Source: Streptomyces geranii (GTDB lineage Bacteria > Actinomycetota > Actinomycetes > Streptomycetales > Streptomycetaceae). Taken from it: a stretch of 64,000 bases of DNA. The position numbers and the translations under genes are program-made. The notes under the pieces were generated by a model, which was not told the DNA's origin, did not search any database, and saw only the letters and a list, made by a program, of their open reading frames with translations. Of the stretch, positions 43,292-52,236 are shown piece after piece (positions within the stretch are counted from its first letter, which is position 1; every line of letters begins with the position of its first letter). The stretch lies in the NCBI RefSeq assembly GCF_002954775.1, contig NZ_PJME01000021.1, positions 88,502-152,501 of the forward strand, written 5' to 3'.

Positions 43292-43840
43292 GTGATCAGC
43301 CACCCAAGCAGGCATTGCACGGTGGAGCTGCAAGCTCTTCCGTCGCGGATCGGCCAGGTCCGCAGAATCGTCTCTGCACAATTGCGCTACTGGCATCTGG
43401 ATCCCTTGATAGACCGGGCCTCGCTCGGTGTGACCGAACTGCTTACCAACGTCCACCGGCATGCCCAGCCCGACAAGCTGTGCACCGTGGAGATCGAGGT
43501 CCTGCTCGACCGGCTCACGGTCTCGGTGCACGACCACGACCCGCGCATTCCCGAGCTGCGGGACGCGGATCCCACCGCCACCTGCGGACGCGGTCTCGCG
43601 ATGGTCGCGGCGGTGAGCGAGAGCTGGGGTGTGCGGCCGGACGGCGAGTCCGGGAAGGTCGTGTGGTTCACGCTGCCGACCGTCGCCCCTGTCGTGGCCG
43701 CTCCCGAGACCCGGCTCGTGACGGCGGCGCCCACGCGTCAGCCGTTCGAGGAGCCGTTGTGCGACGACAAGGGGTACAAGCCGGGGGTGCACCGGCGCAG
43801 GCCGGAACACGCTCCCGCCCGGTCGGCCGTTGCCGGCTGA
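43292..43840 (+). CDS. RsbW-like ATP-binding regulatory protein
   Basis: 182-residue protein with a GHKL/HATPase_c_2 domain (about 10-130). The N-box is ASLGVTELLTNVHRHA, the G1 box HDHDPRIPEL and the G2 box CGRGLAMVAAV. A basic, disordered tail (about 135-182) follows. Such proteins act as anti-sigma factors or serine kinases; no partner sigma or anti-anti-sigma gene is adjacent. GTG at 43292 is chosen because GGGGAG lies 9 nt upstream; a GTG at 43253 has no ribosome site. Confidence 0.8.
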   Translation: MISHPSRHCTVELQALPSRIGQVRRIVSAQLRYWHLDPLIDRASLGVTELLTNVHRHAQPDKLCTVEIEVLLDRLTVSVHDHDPRIPELRDADPTATCGRGLAMVAAVSESWGVRPDGESGKVVWFTLPTVAPVVAAPETRLVTAAPTRQPFEEPLCDDKGYKPGVHRRRPEHAPARSAVAG

Positions 43841-43917
43841 CCGGGCGGTGACCTCCGGTACTCCCCCGCCTCCTCCCTGTCTTCCGGTTCCTCCGCCTCT
43901 TTCTCGTTCTCCGTACG

Positions 43918-46500
43918 TCATTCGGTGGCGATGGCGCGCAGTACGTCCAGGCGTGCCGCCCGCCGGGCCGGGCGCAGGCCCGCGAGCGCTCCCGCCGTGA
44001 CGCCCACCAGGGCCACGATCACGAGCTGGGTGGGCGGCAGCGCGAAGGCGAAGGTGCTGTCGCTCGCGCCGTCCGAGGCCTTCACCAGTACCCAGCCGAG
44101 GAACCCGCCGAGGGCGAGCCCGCCGATCGTGCCGAAGGCCGCGACGAGGATGGACTCCCAGCGGACCATGGCGCGCAGTTGGGCGCGGGTCTGGCCGACG
44201 GCCCTCAACAGGCCCAGTTCGCGGGTGCGTTCGTGGATCGCGAGGGTCAGGGTGTTGGCGATGCCGAGGAGCGCGATGAGGACGGCCAGGGCGAGGAGTG
44301 CGTAGACGAGGGTGAGCATCATGTCGATGCCTCCGGCCGACGACTCGGCGAACTCGTCGCGGGTCTGGACCTCGGGGTCGCCGTAGCGTGCCGCGACCTG
44401 CGCCACGGCCGCCTTGCCCGCGCTCGTGCTCACCCCGTCCTTGAAGGAGACGGCGATCAGGGTGTCGGAGTCCTGGGTGCGGTGCGGGGCCCAGGCCTCG
44501 CGGGTGATGACGTACTCACCGGCGAGTTCCGAACGGCCGTAGACCGCGCGGACCTTGAAGGTCTGCTGCCGGCCGTCGGTGAAGGTGAGCCGGGTGGTGT
44601 CTCCGGGTTCGAGGCCGCGCCGGTCGGCCTCCGGCTCGGTGATGGCGATGCCGTCGGTGCCCAGGTCGGATAGCGAGCCGCGTACGTCGCCCAGGTCGAA
44701 GACCTTGCCGAGGGTGACGGGGTCGGTCACGGTCAACGCCCTCCCCTTGCCGTCGACTTCGGCAACTCCCCGCCCGAGTCCGACCGCGTACGCGACCTCG
44801 GGCAGCCGGGCGACGGCGGGTGCGAGGGCGGGGCTGAGTCCGCTGCCGCCCGCGCCGAAGGACGGGGTGCTCACGGCGACGTCGCCCGCGAAGGACCGGG
44901 ACACGGTCTGGTCCATGGTGGCCTTCAGTGAGGCCCCGAACACCGTGAACAGGGAGACGACGGCCACGCCGATCATCAGGGCGCTCGCGGTGGCGGCGGT
45001 CCGCTTCGGGCTGCGCAGGGCGTTGCGTCCGGCGAGGTCGCCGGTGACTCCGCGCAGCCTGCCGAGGGGGCCGCCGAGGACGCGTACGACGGTGGTCGAC
45101 GCGATGGGGCCGAGGACCACGAAGGCGGCGAGGGCCAGTACGGCGCCAAGTCCCGCCAGCCACAGGGACGGTGAGACCAGGACGCCGGTCAGCGTCATGG
45201 CCAGCGCGAGGGCGCCGAGGCCCGCGCCGGTGACCGCGCGGAGGGGCGAGGTGCCCGACCGGTCGACGGCCGTCTCGCGGAGTGCGGCCAGGGGTGCGGT
45301 GCGGCCAGCGCGTACGGCGGGCAGCAGGGCGGAGCCCAGGCAGACCACGATGCCGACCGCGAGCGGCAGCAGCATGGACAGCAAGCTGATCACCAAGTCG
45401 CCCTCGGGGAACGGGAATCCGATGGCCGGGAACAGTGCCTGGAGGCCTGCCGCGATGGCGATGCCTCCGGCGAGGCCCACGGCGGACGCCGTCACGGCGA
45501 CTGCGGTCGCCTCGACGAGGGTGGCCGAGGTGACCTGGCGGCGGGATGCCCCCAGCGCCCGCAACAGGGCGTTCTCGCGGGTGCGTTGGGCGACGACGAT
45601 CGCGAAGGTGTTGTGGATGGAGAAGGTCGCGACCAGGATCGCCACGCCAGAGAAGACCAGGAGGAAGAGGGTGAAGACGGTGAGGAACTGGCTGGAGATC
45701 ATCTCCGTGTTCTCCTCGGCCGACTCCTGACCGGTGACGGCCTCAACTCCCTTGGGCAGTACGGCCGCCAGGCGATCCACCAGCTCCCGCTGACCGACCC
45801 CGGGACCGGCCCGCACCAGGATGCTCGCCGCCTCTCCGGGCCTCGCGGGGAGGTATTTTTCGGCGTCGGCCCGCATCATCCCGGTGAACGTCACCTGTGC
45901 CATGCCGTCCTCCCCCGCGAAGGTCGCGAGGCCGACGATCGTCACCTTGACCGGGTCGGGCGTACGCAGGATCGTCGTGTCGCCGATACCCAGGCCGCCC
46001 TTCTTCGCCGTACCCCGGTTGACGACGACCTCGCCCGACCTCAACGGGGCTCGTCCTTCGGCGAGTTGGTACGGGTTCAGCCTCGGGTCGGTGATCCAGT
46101 TGCCGGCGAGGGTGGGCGGGCCCTGGCCGCCGATGGGGTCACCGTCGGCGGCGATGAGCTGGCCCGCGCCCTGGATGTCGGGGGCGGCTGCGGCGACTCC
46201 GGGGACCCGCTCGACGGTTTTGACGAGGTCGGTGGGGACCGGCCGGCGTACGCCCTGGCTCTCCCCCGGGGTGGTGATGGCGTCCGCGCTGCGGACGACG
46301 GCGTCGGTGCCGCTGGTCGCCTCGCCGAACATGGTGTCGAAGCTGTTCCGCAGGGTGTCGCCCATGACCAGGGTTCCGGCGAGGAAGGCGACGCCGAGGA
46401 AGACCGCCAGGAACGTACCGGCGAAGCGGCGCTTGTGGGCGCGGAGGGAGGAGAGGCTGATGCGGACGGCGGGAGGGAGGGTGCGCGTGGGGGTGGTCAT
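43918..46500 (-). CDS. MacB/FtsX-type ABC exporter permease
   Basis: 860-residue permease of the macrolide/lipoprotein exporter type. It has an N-terminal helix after a short basic tail (AGTFLAVFLGVAFLAG), a large extracytoplasmic MacB core domain, an FtsX block of three helices (about 270-430), further helices (about 440-520), a second extracytoplasmic domain and a C-terminal FtsX block (about 720-850). The ATG at 46500 overlaps the ATPase stop (ATGA). With the ATPase and a SHOCT protein it forms one operon. Substrate unknown. Confidence 0.88.
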   Translation of the reverse strand: MTTPTRTLPPAVRISLSSLRAHKRRFAGTFLAVFLGVAFLAGTLVMGDTLRNSFDTMFGEATSGTDAVVRSADAITTPGESQGVRRPVPTDLVKTVERVPGVAAAAPDIQGAGQLIAADGDPIGGQGPPTLAGNWITDPRLNPYQLAEGRAPLRSGEVVVNRGTAKKGGLGIGDTTILRTPDPVKVTIVGLATFAGEDGMAQVTFTGMMRADAEKYLPARPGEAASILVRAGPGVGQRELVDRLAAVLPKGVEAVTGQESAEENTEMISSQFLTVFTLFLLVFSGVAILVATFSIHNTFAIVVAQRTRENALLRALGASRRQVTSATLVEATAVAVTASAVGLAGGIAIAAGLQALFPAIGFPFPEGDLVISLLSMLLPLAVGIVVCLGSALLPAVRAGRTAPLAALRETAVDRSGTSPLRAVTGAGLGALALAMTLTGVLVSPSLWLAGLGAVLALAAFVVLGPIASTTVVRVLGGPLGRLRGVTGDLAGRNALRSPKRTAATASALMIGVAVVSLFTVFGASLKATMDQTVSRSFAGDVAVSTPSFGAGGSGLSPALAPAVARLPEVAYAVGLGRGVAEVDGKGRALTVTDPVTLGKVFDLGDVRGSLSDLGTDGIAITEPEADRRGLEPGDTTRLTFTDGRQQTFKVRAVYGRSELAGEYVITREAWAPHRTQDSDTLIAVSFKDGVSTSAGKAAVAQVAARYGDPEVQTRDEFAESSAGGIDMMLTLVYALLALAVLIALLGIANTLTLAIHERTRELGLLRAVGQTRAQLRAMVRWESILVAAFGTIGGLALGGFLGWVLVKASDGASDSTFAFALPPTQLVIVALVGVTAGALAGLRPARRAARLDVLRAIATE

Positions 46501-47255
46501 GACGGCACCTCGAAGGCCTTCAGGCGGTCCAGGACCTTGTCGGCGGTCGGGGACTCCATCCGGTCGACCAGGCGGCCGTCGGCCAGGAAGAGGACCTGGT
46601 CCGCGTGGGCGGCGGCGACCGGGTCGTGGGTGACCATGACGACCGTGCGGTCCATGTGGCGTACCGCGCGGCCGAGCAGGCCGAGTACCTCGCCGCCGGA
46701 GCGTGAGTCGAGGTTGCCGGTCGGTTCGTCGGCGAAGACGACGTCGGGTCGGCCTGCGAACGCCCTTGCCACGGCGACGCGTTGCTGCTGGCCACCGGAG
46801 AGTTCGGCAGGACGGTGGTGGAGCCGGTCGCGCAGGCCGACGACGTCGACGAGGGCGTCGATCCAGTCCTTGTCCCCGCGCGCGCCCGCCAGGTCGATCG
46901 GGAGGGTGATGTTCTCGTCGACGGTCAGGGTCGGGACCAGGTTGAACGCCTGGAAGACGAAGCCGATCCGGTCCCGGCGCAGGAGCGTAAGGCGACGGTC
47001 GTCGAGCGAGCCCAGTTCGGTGTCGCCGATGAAGGCGGCGCCGGAGGTCAGGCTGTCCAGGCCCGCCGCGCAGTGCATCAGGGTGGACTTTCCGGAGCCG
47101 GACGGTCCCATGATCGCGGTGAAGCGCCCGGCCGGGAAGTCGACGCTCACGCCGTCCAGGGCCCGTACGGCGGTGTCGCCACCGCCGTACACCTTCACCG
47201 CGTCGACGACACGGGCTGCCGCCGCCGTACGGGTCGTGGTGGTGGCGGTGGTCAT
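46497..47255 (-). CDS. ABC exporter ATP-binding protein (MacB/LolD family)
   Basis: 252-residue ATPase. It has Walker A GPSGSGKST, the Q-loop VFQAFNLVPTLT, the signature LSGGQQQR, Walker B DVVFADEPTGNLD and the H-loop VTHDP. The text NLVPTLTVDENI is typical of the LolD/MacB group that partners FtsX permeases. Coupled by ATGA overlaps to the SHOCT gene upstream and the permease downstream. Confidence 0.9.
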   Translation of the reverse strand: MTTATTTTRTAAAARVVDAVKVYGGGDTAVRALDGVSVDFPAGRFTAIMGPSGSGKSTLMHCAAGLDSLTSGAAFIGDTELGSLDDRRLTLLRRDRIGFVFQAFNLVPTLTVDENITLPIDLAGARGDKDWIDALVDVVGLRDRLHHRPAELSGGQQQRVAVARAFAGRPDVVFADEPTGNLDSRSGGEVLGLLGRAVRHMDRTVVMVTHDPVAAAHADQVLFLADGRLVDRMESPTADKVLDRLKAFEVPS

Positions 47256-47572
47256 ACCGCACCGCCCTTGCCCGTACGGCCGCCCGCCGCGCCGAACTGC
47301 TCGTCCAGGACGGAGAGCCGCCGCCAGTACTCGTCCTCGTCGATCTCACCGGAGGCGAAACGCCGGCCGAGAACAGCGAGCGGCGCGTCGCCGGAGAGGC
47401 GGTCCTGGGCGTCGTAGCGGCCGTCCATGGCACGCCACGGGCCACGGCGCCCGCGCCGCCAGACCGTGCGGCGCAGGACGGTGACGACGCCGAGCACGAC
47501 GGCCGCCCAGATCAGCGGGAAGAAGAAGATCCAGGGGCCGGGGCCGCCGTCCCAGTTCGCGAGGGTGTTCAT
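47252..47572 (-). CDS. SHOCT-domain small membrane protein
   Basis: 106-residue protein with one membrane helix (about 13-34) followed by a basic stretch and a C-terminal SHOCT domain (LAVLGRRFASGEIDEDEYWRRL). SHOCT is a short oligomerisation module. It is first gene of the exporter operon, coupled to the ATPase by ATGA overlap, and may be a regulatory or assembly partner. The interval upstream has no recognisable sensor genes. Confidence 0.8.
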   Translation of the reverse strand: MNTLANWDGGPGPWIFFFPLIWAAVVLGVVTVLRRTVWRRGRRGPWRAMDGRYDAQDRLSGDAPLAVLGRRFASGEIDEDEYWRRLSVLDEQFGAAGGRTGKGGAV

Positions 47573-47653
47573 GTGGAGTCAGCTCCCAGGAAGGGGTTGT
47601 GTGCGATGACTCCACGTTCGCGCCGGGAGGGGGTCCGGGTCGTCGTACGGCCG

Positions 47654-47696
47654 GCGGGAGTGCGGGTACCTCCCCGGGAGTACGTGGGGCTCCCGC
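47654..47696 (-). terminator. Hairpin downstream of the KARI gene
   Basis: GCGGGAG (47654-47660) pairs with CTCCCGC (47690-47696) across a GC-rich loop, 24 bases beyond the KARI stop codon. Weak evidence. Confidence 0.35.
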
Positions 47697-47719
47697 GGCT
47701 GCTTCCCCGGGGGCCTGTG

Positions 47720-49201
47720 TCAGGCGACGGAGATGTCGACCGACGGGCGTAGCTTCGCCGCCGCTGCCAGAGCCTCGTGTGCCGGGTGGGTGTCGAAGGC
47801 CGTCAACAGGGCTGCGGAGGCGGGGAGTTCGGCCGCCGGGTACGCGATCTGCTCGTACGCCGACTGGAAGCGCGGGCCCCAGCGGCGGGCGCCGAGGCGG
47901 GCCGTGCGGGAGCAGTTGTCGACCATGTACGCCACGTCACGGGCGTGCATGTACGGCAGCAGGGAGTCGACGGCCTCGATGACGGACTCGTTGACGATCT
48001 CCGACCAGGGGTGGCCGCGTTCGGCGAACTCGTCGATCTGGGCGGTCATCGTGGCCACGAACACACCTGCGGTGAACGGTTCGACGGGCAGCTCGCGCTC
48101 CGCCCGCCGGGCGCGCACCCGCTCCCCAGCCGCCCACATCGGCGAACCGCCGATGCCGCTCATCGGGCGGGCGCCGAGGCGCTGTTCGGCGAGGATGACG
48201 CTGCGCAGTTCGGTGCCGTCGGCGACCTCGTCGTAGATCTCGGCGACGAGGTCGCGGGCGGGGCGGTAGGTGGCCGTGTACGCGCGGTCGAAGGTGTCCC
48301 GGTCCGCCGGGGCGAGGTTCTCGCGCACGGCGCGGATGCCCTCGTGGGAGATCGTGCGGGCGATCGGGCCGGTGACGTTCTCGCAGGATCGCTCGTACGC
48401 GGTCGGCTCGTCGTCGCCTTCCAGGCGGAAGCGGGCGTACAGACTCTCGACGATGCCGTGGACGGCGCCGAGCAGGATGGCGCGTTCGCCGACGATGTCG
48501 GAGAGGTACTCGCTGTCGAGGGTCGTGCGGAAGGTGTACGGCGAGCCCAGCGCAACCGACCAGCCGAGGGCGAGGTCGGTGGCCCGGCCGTCGGGGTCGG
48601 CGTGGACGGCGAAACTGCTGTTGATGCCCGCGCCGTTGATCTCCGCGCCCTGTTCGTAGAGGCGCCGCACCGAGTCGCCCATACCCTTGGGGCAGACGGC
48701 GATCACCCCGTGTCCGGGCGGGAACTCGCCACCGTACGACCGGAGATGGCCGAGCAGGAAGCCGTGCGAGAGGCCGATGACCGCGCCCGGCTTGAGAGTC
48801 GCGAAGATCTCCTGGTGGTGGGTGGCGAGGGCCGCGTCCGCGATCAGCAGGATCACGAGGTCGCTGTCGGCGGTGACGGCGAGCCAGTCGCCGAGGGTGC
48901 CGTCCGCCTCCGTGAAGCCGTGGGCGCGGGCGTCGGCGGCGGAGGTGGAGCCCGGGCGGAGCCCGACGGCCACCCGGATGTCCGTACCGGCGAGGGAGTC
49001 GCGGAGGTTGAGGGCCTGAGCGCGGCCCTGGGGGCCCCAGCCGATGACGCCGATGTTGCGGATGCCTTCGAATGCCTGCGGCAGGAGCGGGAAGAGGTGG
49101 CGTCCGCCGCGCAGGATGGTCTCCGTTCCGCCGGGGACGTCCATCGATTCCAGGGCGAAGACGCGGGAGGTGTGGGTAGCGCTGTGCGTGGTCGAGGTCA
49201 T
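47720..49201 (-). CDS. ilvC: Ketol-acid reductoisomerase, long (class II) plant-like type
   Basis: 493-residue KARI converting acetolactate or acetohydroxybutyrate to the dihydroxy acids of branched-chain amino acid synthesis, using NADPH and magnesium. The nucleotide-binding motif is GVIGWGPQGRAQALNLRDS, with the NADPH loop LRPGSTS. Catalytic text includes SHGFLLGHL, CPKGMG, EINGAGINSSFAVH and SEYLSDIVGERAILLGAVHG; it ends LRPSVDISVA. These stretches closely match, from memory, plant chloroplast KARI. The usual Streptomyces IlvC is the short class I enzyme of about 330 residues, so this is probably a second, horizontally related copy. ATG at 49201 without a Shine-Dalgarno sequence suggests a leaderless message. 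Confidence 0.85.
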   Translation of the reverse strand: MTSTTHSATHTSRVFALESMDVPGGTETILRGGRHLFPLLPQAFEGIRNIGVIGWGPQGRAQALNLRDSLAGTDIRVAVGLRPGSTSAADARAHGFTEADGTLGDWLAVTADSDLVILLIADAALATHHQEIFATLKPGAVIGLSHGFLLGHLRSYGGEFPPGHGVIAVCPKGMGDSVRRLYEQGAEINGAGINSSFAVHADPDGRATDLALGWSVALGSPYTFRTTLDSEYLSDIVGERAILLGAVHGIVESLYARFRLEGDDEPTAYERSCENVTGPIARTISHEGIRAVRENLAPADRDTFDRAYTATYRPARDLVAEIYDEVADGTELRSVILAEQRLGARPMSGIGGSPMWAAGERVRARRAERELPVEPFTAGVFVATMTAQIDEFAERGHPWSEIVNESVIEAVDSLLPYMHARDVAYMVDNCSRTARLGARRWGPRFQSAYEQIAYPAAELPASAALLTAFDTHPAHEALAAAAKLRPSVDISVA

Positions 49202-49227
49202 GGTCGAGTTGTAGGGTCGCGGCAAGT

Positions 49228-49244
49228 GTTGCGGCAAGCGCAAC
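49228..49244. promoter_or_regulatory. LysR-type box between KARI and IlvY-like genes
   Basis: GTTGCGGCAAGCGCAAC is a perfect 6-bp inverted repeat around 5 nt, and it contains a T-N11-A core. It lies in the 88-bp divergent interval, next to a minus-strand promoter candidate (TTGCCG, 18 nt, TACAAC). Confidence 0.55.
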
Positions 49245-49289
49245 TTGTGCAGCGCGGTGTTGCGGCTGATGAAAGGGCCAGGTCACGTT

Positions 49290-50144
49290 ATGCGTGATGA
49301 TCATCGGGAGCTGCGTCTTTTCGTTCATCTGGCGCAGACGCTGAACTTCGGGCGGACCAGTCTGGACTGCCATGTCAGTCCGGCGACGCTCACCCGGACC
49401 GTGCAGCGGCTGGAGGCCGGTCTCGGGCATCGGCTGTTCGACCGGGGGCCGCGCGGGGTGTCGCTGACGGCTGAGGGGCATCGGTTCCGTGAATACGCCG
49501 TCCAGGCGCTGGAGTTGTGGCGCGCGTACCGGGAGGAGCATCCCGACCCGGCTCAACTCACCGGCAGGCTGGCCGTGTTCGCGACGGTGACCGCCTGCCA
49601 GGTGCTGCTGCCCGACCTGTTGGCGCCTTTTCGGGCCGCGCATCCGCAGGTACGGATCGATCTGCGCACCGGGGATGCTGCGGCGGCGCTGGCCCGGCTG
49701 GACGAGGGGGAGGTCGATGTGGCCGTCGCGGGGATTCCGGCGCGTTTGCCGGAGCCGTTGGTGAGTCGGACGGTCGCTGTCACCGAGTTGGTGTTCGTGA
49801 CCGCGCGGGATCGGCCGGATCCGGGGCTCGTGGGGCCGTTCGTGCTGCCGTACCGGGGGTTGGTTCGGGAGGCCGCCGATCGGTGGTTCCGGGGGCGGGG
49901 GGCCGGGTTCTCGTTCGAGGTGGCCGCCGAACCGGACGGTCACGAAGGGTTGTTGACATTGGTCGCGTTGGGGTGTGGGACGGGGGTGGCGCCTCGGCTT
50001 GTGCTGGATCACAGTGCGGTGCGGGAGCGGTTGGTTGTTGTGCCGACTTCTCCGGAACCTGAGCCGTTTTCGATTGGGTTGTGTGTGCGGCGAGTTGATC
50101 TGCGGAGGCCTCAGGTGGCGGCGTTGTGGAGCCTGATGGGGTGA
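49290..50144 (+). CDS. ilvY: LysR-family activator, IlvY-like
   Basis: 284-residue LysR regulator. The HTH region has LRLFVHLAQTLNFGRTSLDCHVSPATLTRTVQRLE; this LxLFxHLAxTLxFGRTS start is characteristic of IlvY. The effector domain follows. In enterobacteria IlvY activates ilvC when acetolactate-type substrates accumulate and is divergent from it, exactly the arrangement here. The ATG at 49290 begins the conserved region; an in-frame ATG at 49269 is possible. Confidence 0.8.
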   Translation: MRDDHRELRLFVHLAQTLNFGRTSLDCHVSPATLTRTVQRLEAGLGHRLFDRGPRGVSLTAEGHRFREYAVQALELWRAYREEHPDPAQLTGRLAVFATVTACQVLLPDLLAPFRAAHPQVRIDLRTGDAAAALARLDEGEVDVAVAGIPARLPEPLVSRTVAVTELVFVTARDRPDPGLVGPFVLPYRGLVREAADRWFRGRGAGFSFEVAAEPDGHEGLLTLVALGCGTGVAPRLVLDHSAVRERLVVVPTSPEPEPFSIGLCVRRVDLRRPQVAALWSLMG

Positions 50145-50218
50145 GGGGTTCGCTGGTGGTGCGGCTGCGGGTGCGTTGTGGCTGGTCGCGCCCGCGCGGC
50201 GGTAGCCGCAAATTCAGC

Positions 50219-50243
50219 ACAGCCCCGCGCCCCTTAAGGGCGC
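50219..50243. repeat. Dispersed intergenic repeat, variant copy 3
   Basis: CAGCCCCGCGCCCCTTAAGGGCGC resembles the repeat at 8832-8856, including a hairpin (CCCTTAAGGG core), and is preceded by GTGGCTGGTCGCGC at 50178-50191 with about 30 inserted bases. Located between the convergent IlvY-like and ROK genes. Confidence 0.55.
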
Positions 50244-50249
50244 TGCCCC

Positions 50250-51470
50250 TTAAGCCAGTGCCGCCAGGGGGTCGTCGAGTACCGGTTGCCATGCCAACTC
50301 CGCTGCCCCTACCAGGCTGTTGAAGTCCAGGGTGCAGGCGAAGATGGGGACACCGCCGCTGCGGCCCCAGAGGCTGCGGTCGGCCACCACCGCTCGCAGG
50401 CGGGTCGGGTCCGCTTCGAGGAGGGTGCCGTGGAGGCCGCCGAGGATGATGCGGTCCGGGTTGAGGATGTTCACCAGGCCCGCCAGGCCCAGGCCCAGGC
50501 GGTCGATCAGGGTCTCGGTGGCCGTGCGGACCGCCGGGTCCGGGTACCGGTCGCGGATCAGGTCGTTCGCCTGTTGCAGGAGGGAGACCTCGGGGCCAGG
50601 GTCGCGGCCCGCCGCCGTGAGGAAGGCTAGGGGGTCGGCCTCGACGTCCAGGCAGCCCCGGCTGCCGCAGTGGCAGGGGCGGCCCTCGGGATTGACGGTG
50701 AGGTGGCCGACTTCGAGCGCGAGGCCCGAACTCCCCGTGTGCAGACGGCCGTCGAGGACCAGTGCGCCGCCGACTCCCCGGTGCCCGGTGGCCACGCACA
50801 GCAGGTCGCGGGCGCCGCGTCCGGCGCCGTGCCGGTGTTCGGCGAGGGCGGCGAGGTTGACGTCGTTGCCCGCGAAGGCCGGTCCGGCGATGCCCGCCGC
50901 CCGTACCCGTTCGGCGAAGATCTCCCGTACCGGCGCTCCGGCCGGCCAGGCGAGGTGCAGCGGGTTCAGGGCGAGGCCCTCGGGTTCGGCGACGGCCGAC
51001 GGGACCGCGAGACCCGCGCCGACGCAGCGGCGGCCGGTGTCGCGCAGCAGTTCGGTGCCCGCCTCGACGACCGAGCCGAGCACCTTCGCCGGGTCGGCGT
51101 CGACGGTTTCGCAGCCGGGCGCGGTGGCGACGATCCGGCCGCCGAGCCCGACCAGCGCGGCCCGGAACCCGTCGGCGTGCACCTGCGCGGCCAGCACGAC
51201 CGGCCCGTCCTCGGCGACGTCGAGCCGGTGCGAGGGGCGCCCCTGCGAACCGGCCGCCGCACCGGGCCGGGCGTCCACGCTGATCAGCCCGAGCGCCTCC
51301 AGCTCGGCGGCCACGGCACCGGCGGTCGCCCGGGTGACCCCCAGTTCGGCGGTGAGCACGGCCCGGGTGGGCGCTCGGCCGGTGTGCACCAGCTCCAAGG
51401 CGGGCCCGAGGGCGCCGCGCCCCCGGTCCAACCGCGTTTTTGAAGTGGTCCCCTCAACCTTGCCGCTCAT
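50250..51470 (-). CDS. ROK-family transcriptional regulator
   Basis: 406-residue ROK (NagC/XylR type) protein. The N-terminal HTH (about 33-60) has TRAVLTAELGVTRATAGAVAAELEALGLI. The sugar-kinase-like domain has the DNA-independent ROK zinc motif CHCGSRGCLDVEA (the usual Glu after the last Cys is Asp here). The end is ILGGLHGTLLEADPTRL. The regulated sugar is unknown; no sugar genes adjoin. The start is the ATG at 51470. Confidence 0.87.
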   Translation of the reverse strand: MSGKVEGTTSKTRLDRGRGALGPALELVHTGRAPTRAVLTAELGVTRATAGAVAAELEALGLISVDARPGAAAGSQGRPSHRLDVAEDGPVVLAAQVHADGFRAALVGLGGRIVATAPGCETVDADPAKVLGSVVEAGTELLRDTGRRCVGAGLAVPSAVAEPEGLALNPLHLAWPAGAPVREIFAERVRAAGIAGPAFAGNDVNLAALAEHRHGAGRGARDLLCVATGHRGVGGALVLDGRLHTGSSGLALEVGHLTVNPEGRPCHCGSRGCLDVEADPLAFLTAAGRDPGPEVSLLQQANDLIRDRYPDPAVRTATETLIDRLGLGLAGLVNILNPDRIILGGLHGTLLEADPTRLRAVVADRSLWGRSGGVPIFACTLDFNSLVGAAELAWQPVLDDPLAALA

Positions 51471-51518
51471 GAGGGCGAGTCTCCCATGATCCGTACGACG
51501 AATGACCGCACCGCGAGC

Positions 51519-52160
51519 CTAGAAGCCACTGACCCGCAGCGTGATGTTCAACCGGCCCGTCAGCCCCAACTCGGGCGGTGCCGTGCCCTCGTACACCCGT
51601 GGCACCCCGTGGTACGCCAGCCGGGACGCGCCGCCGAACACGAACAGGTCGCCGCTGCGCAGCTCGACGTCCGTGTACGGCTTGCTCCGCGTCGCCGTGT
51701 TCCCGAAGCGGAAGACGCAGGTGTCGCCGAGGCTCAGGGAGACCACGGGCGCGTCCGACTTCTCGTCGCTGTCGCGGTGCATGCCCATGCGGGCGTCGGC
51801 GTCGTAGAAATTGATCAGCGCGATGTCGTAGTCGGGGTCGTTGTCGTACGCCGCCGCCGTGGCCGCTTCTCTGCCGAGCCGGCCCAGCCACTCGGGGAGC
51901 GGTTTCACCGGTGCGCCGTCGCCGTCGACGGCCGTGCGGGCGTAGGCGTACGGGTACCAGTGCCAGCCGAGGCAGACCTGCCGGGCGGTCATCGTGCCGC
52001 CGCCGGGGGTCCGGACCGTGCGCAGGCCGGCGGGTGGTCGGGCCCAGTCGCGGCAGGCGTCCAGCAGTTCGCGCTGACGCTCCGCGTCCAGCCAGTCCGG
52101 TATGTGCACCGCGCCCGGCGCGATCTCCGAACGGGCTCTGGGGAACAGTTCGGTGTCCAT
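51519..52160 (-). CDS. alkB: AlkB-type 2-oxoglutarate/Fe(II)-dependent dioxygenase
   Basis: 213-residue oxygenase that directly reverses alkylation damage in nucleic acids. The iron ligands are in MGMHRDSDEK (HxD) and a distal His in RLAYHGVPR. The C-terminal RLNITLRVSGF carries the Arg residues binding 2-oxoglutarate. NFYDADARMGMHRD is a hallmark of bacterial AlkB. ATG at 52160 is preferred to the one at 52169 on ribosome-site spacing. It is divergent from the RlmG-like gene with a 76-bp gap. Confidence 0.87.
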   Translation of the reverse strand: MDTELFPRARSEIAPGAVHIPDWLDAERQRELLDACRDWARPPAGLRTVRTPGGGTMTARQVCLGWHWYPYAYARTAVDGDGAPVKPLPEWLGRLGREAATAAAYDNDPDYDIALINFYDADARMGMHRDSDEKSDAPVVSLSLGDTCVFRFGNTATRSKPYTDVELRSGDLFVFGGASRLAYHGVPRVYEGTAPPELGLTGRLNITLRVSGF

Positions 52161-52236
52161 GGTTCCCATCCTGCCGGACGGGGTCGATGGGGGTGTGAGC
52201 TGCGGCTCTCCCGACAGGCCCTAGGCTGGGGCCACG

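Noticed and set aside
47720..49201. Treating this as the main housekeeping ilvC in an ilvBNC operon
   Set aside because: No ilvB, ilvN or leuA adjoins, and the length and motifs are of the long class, unlike typical Streptomyces IlvC.
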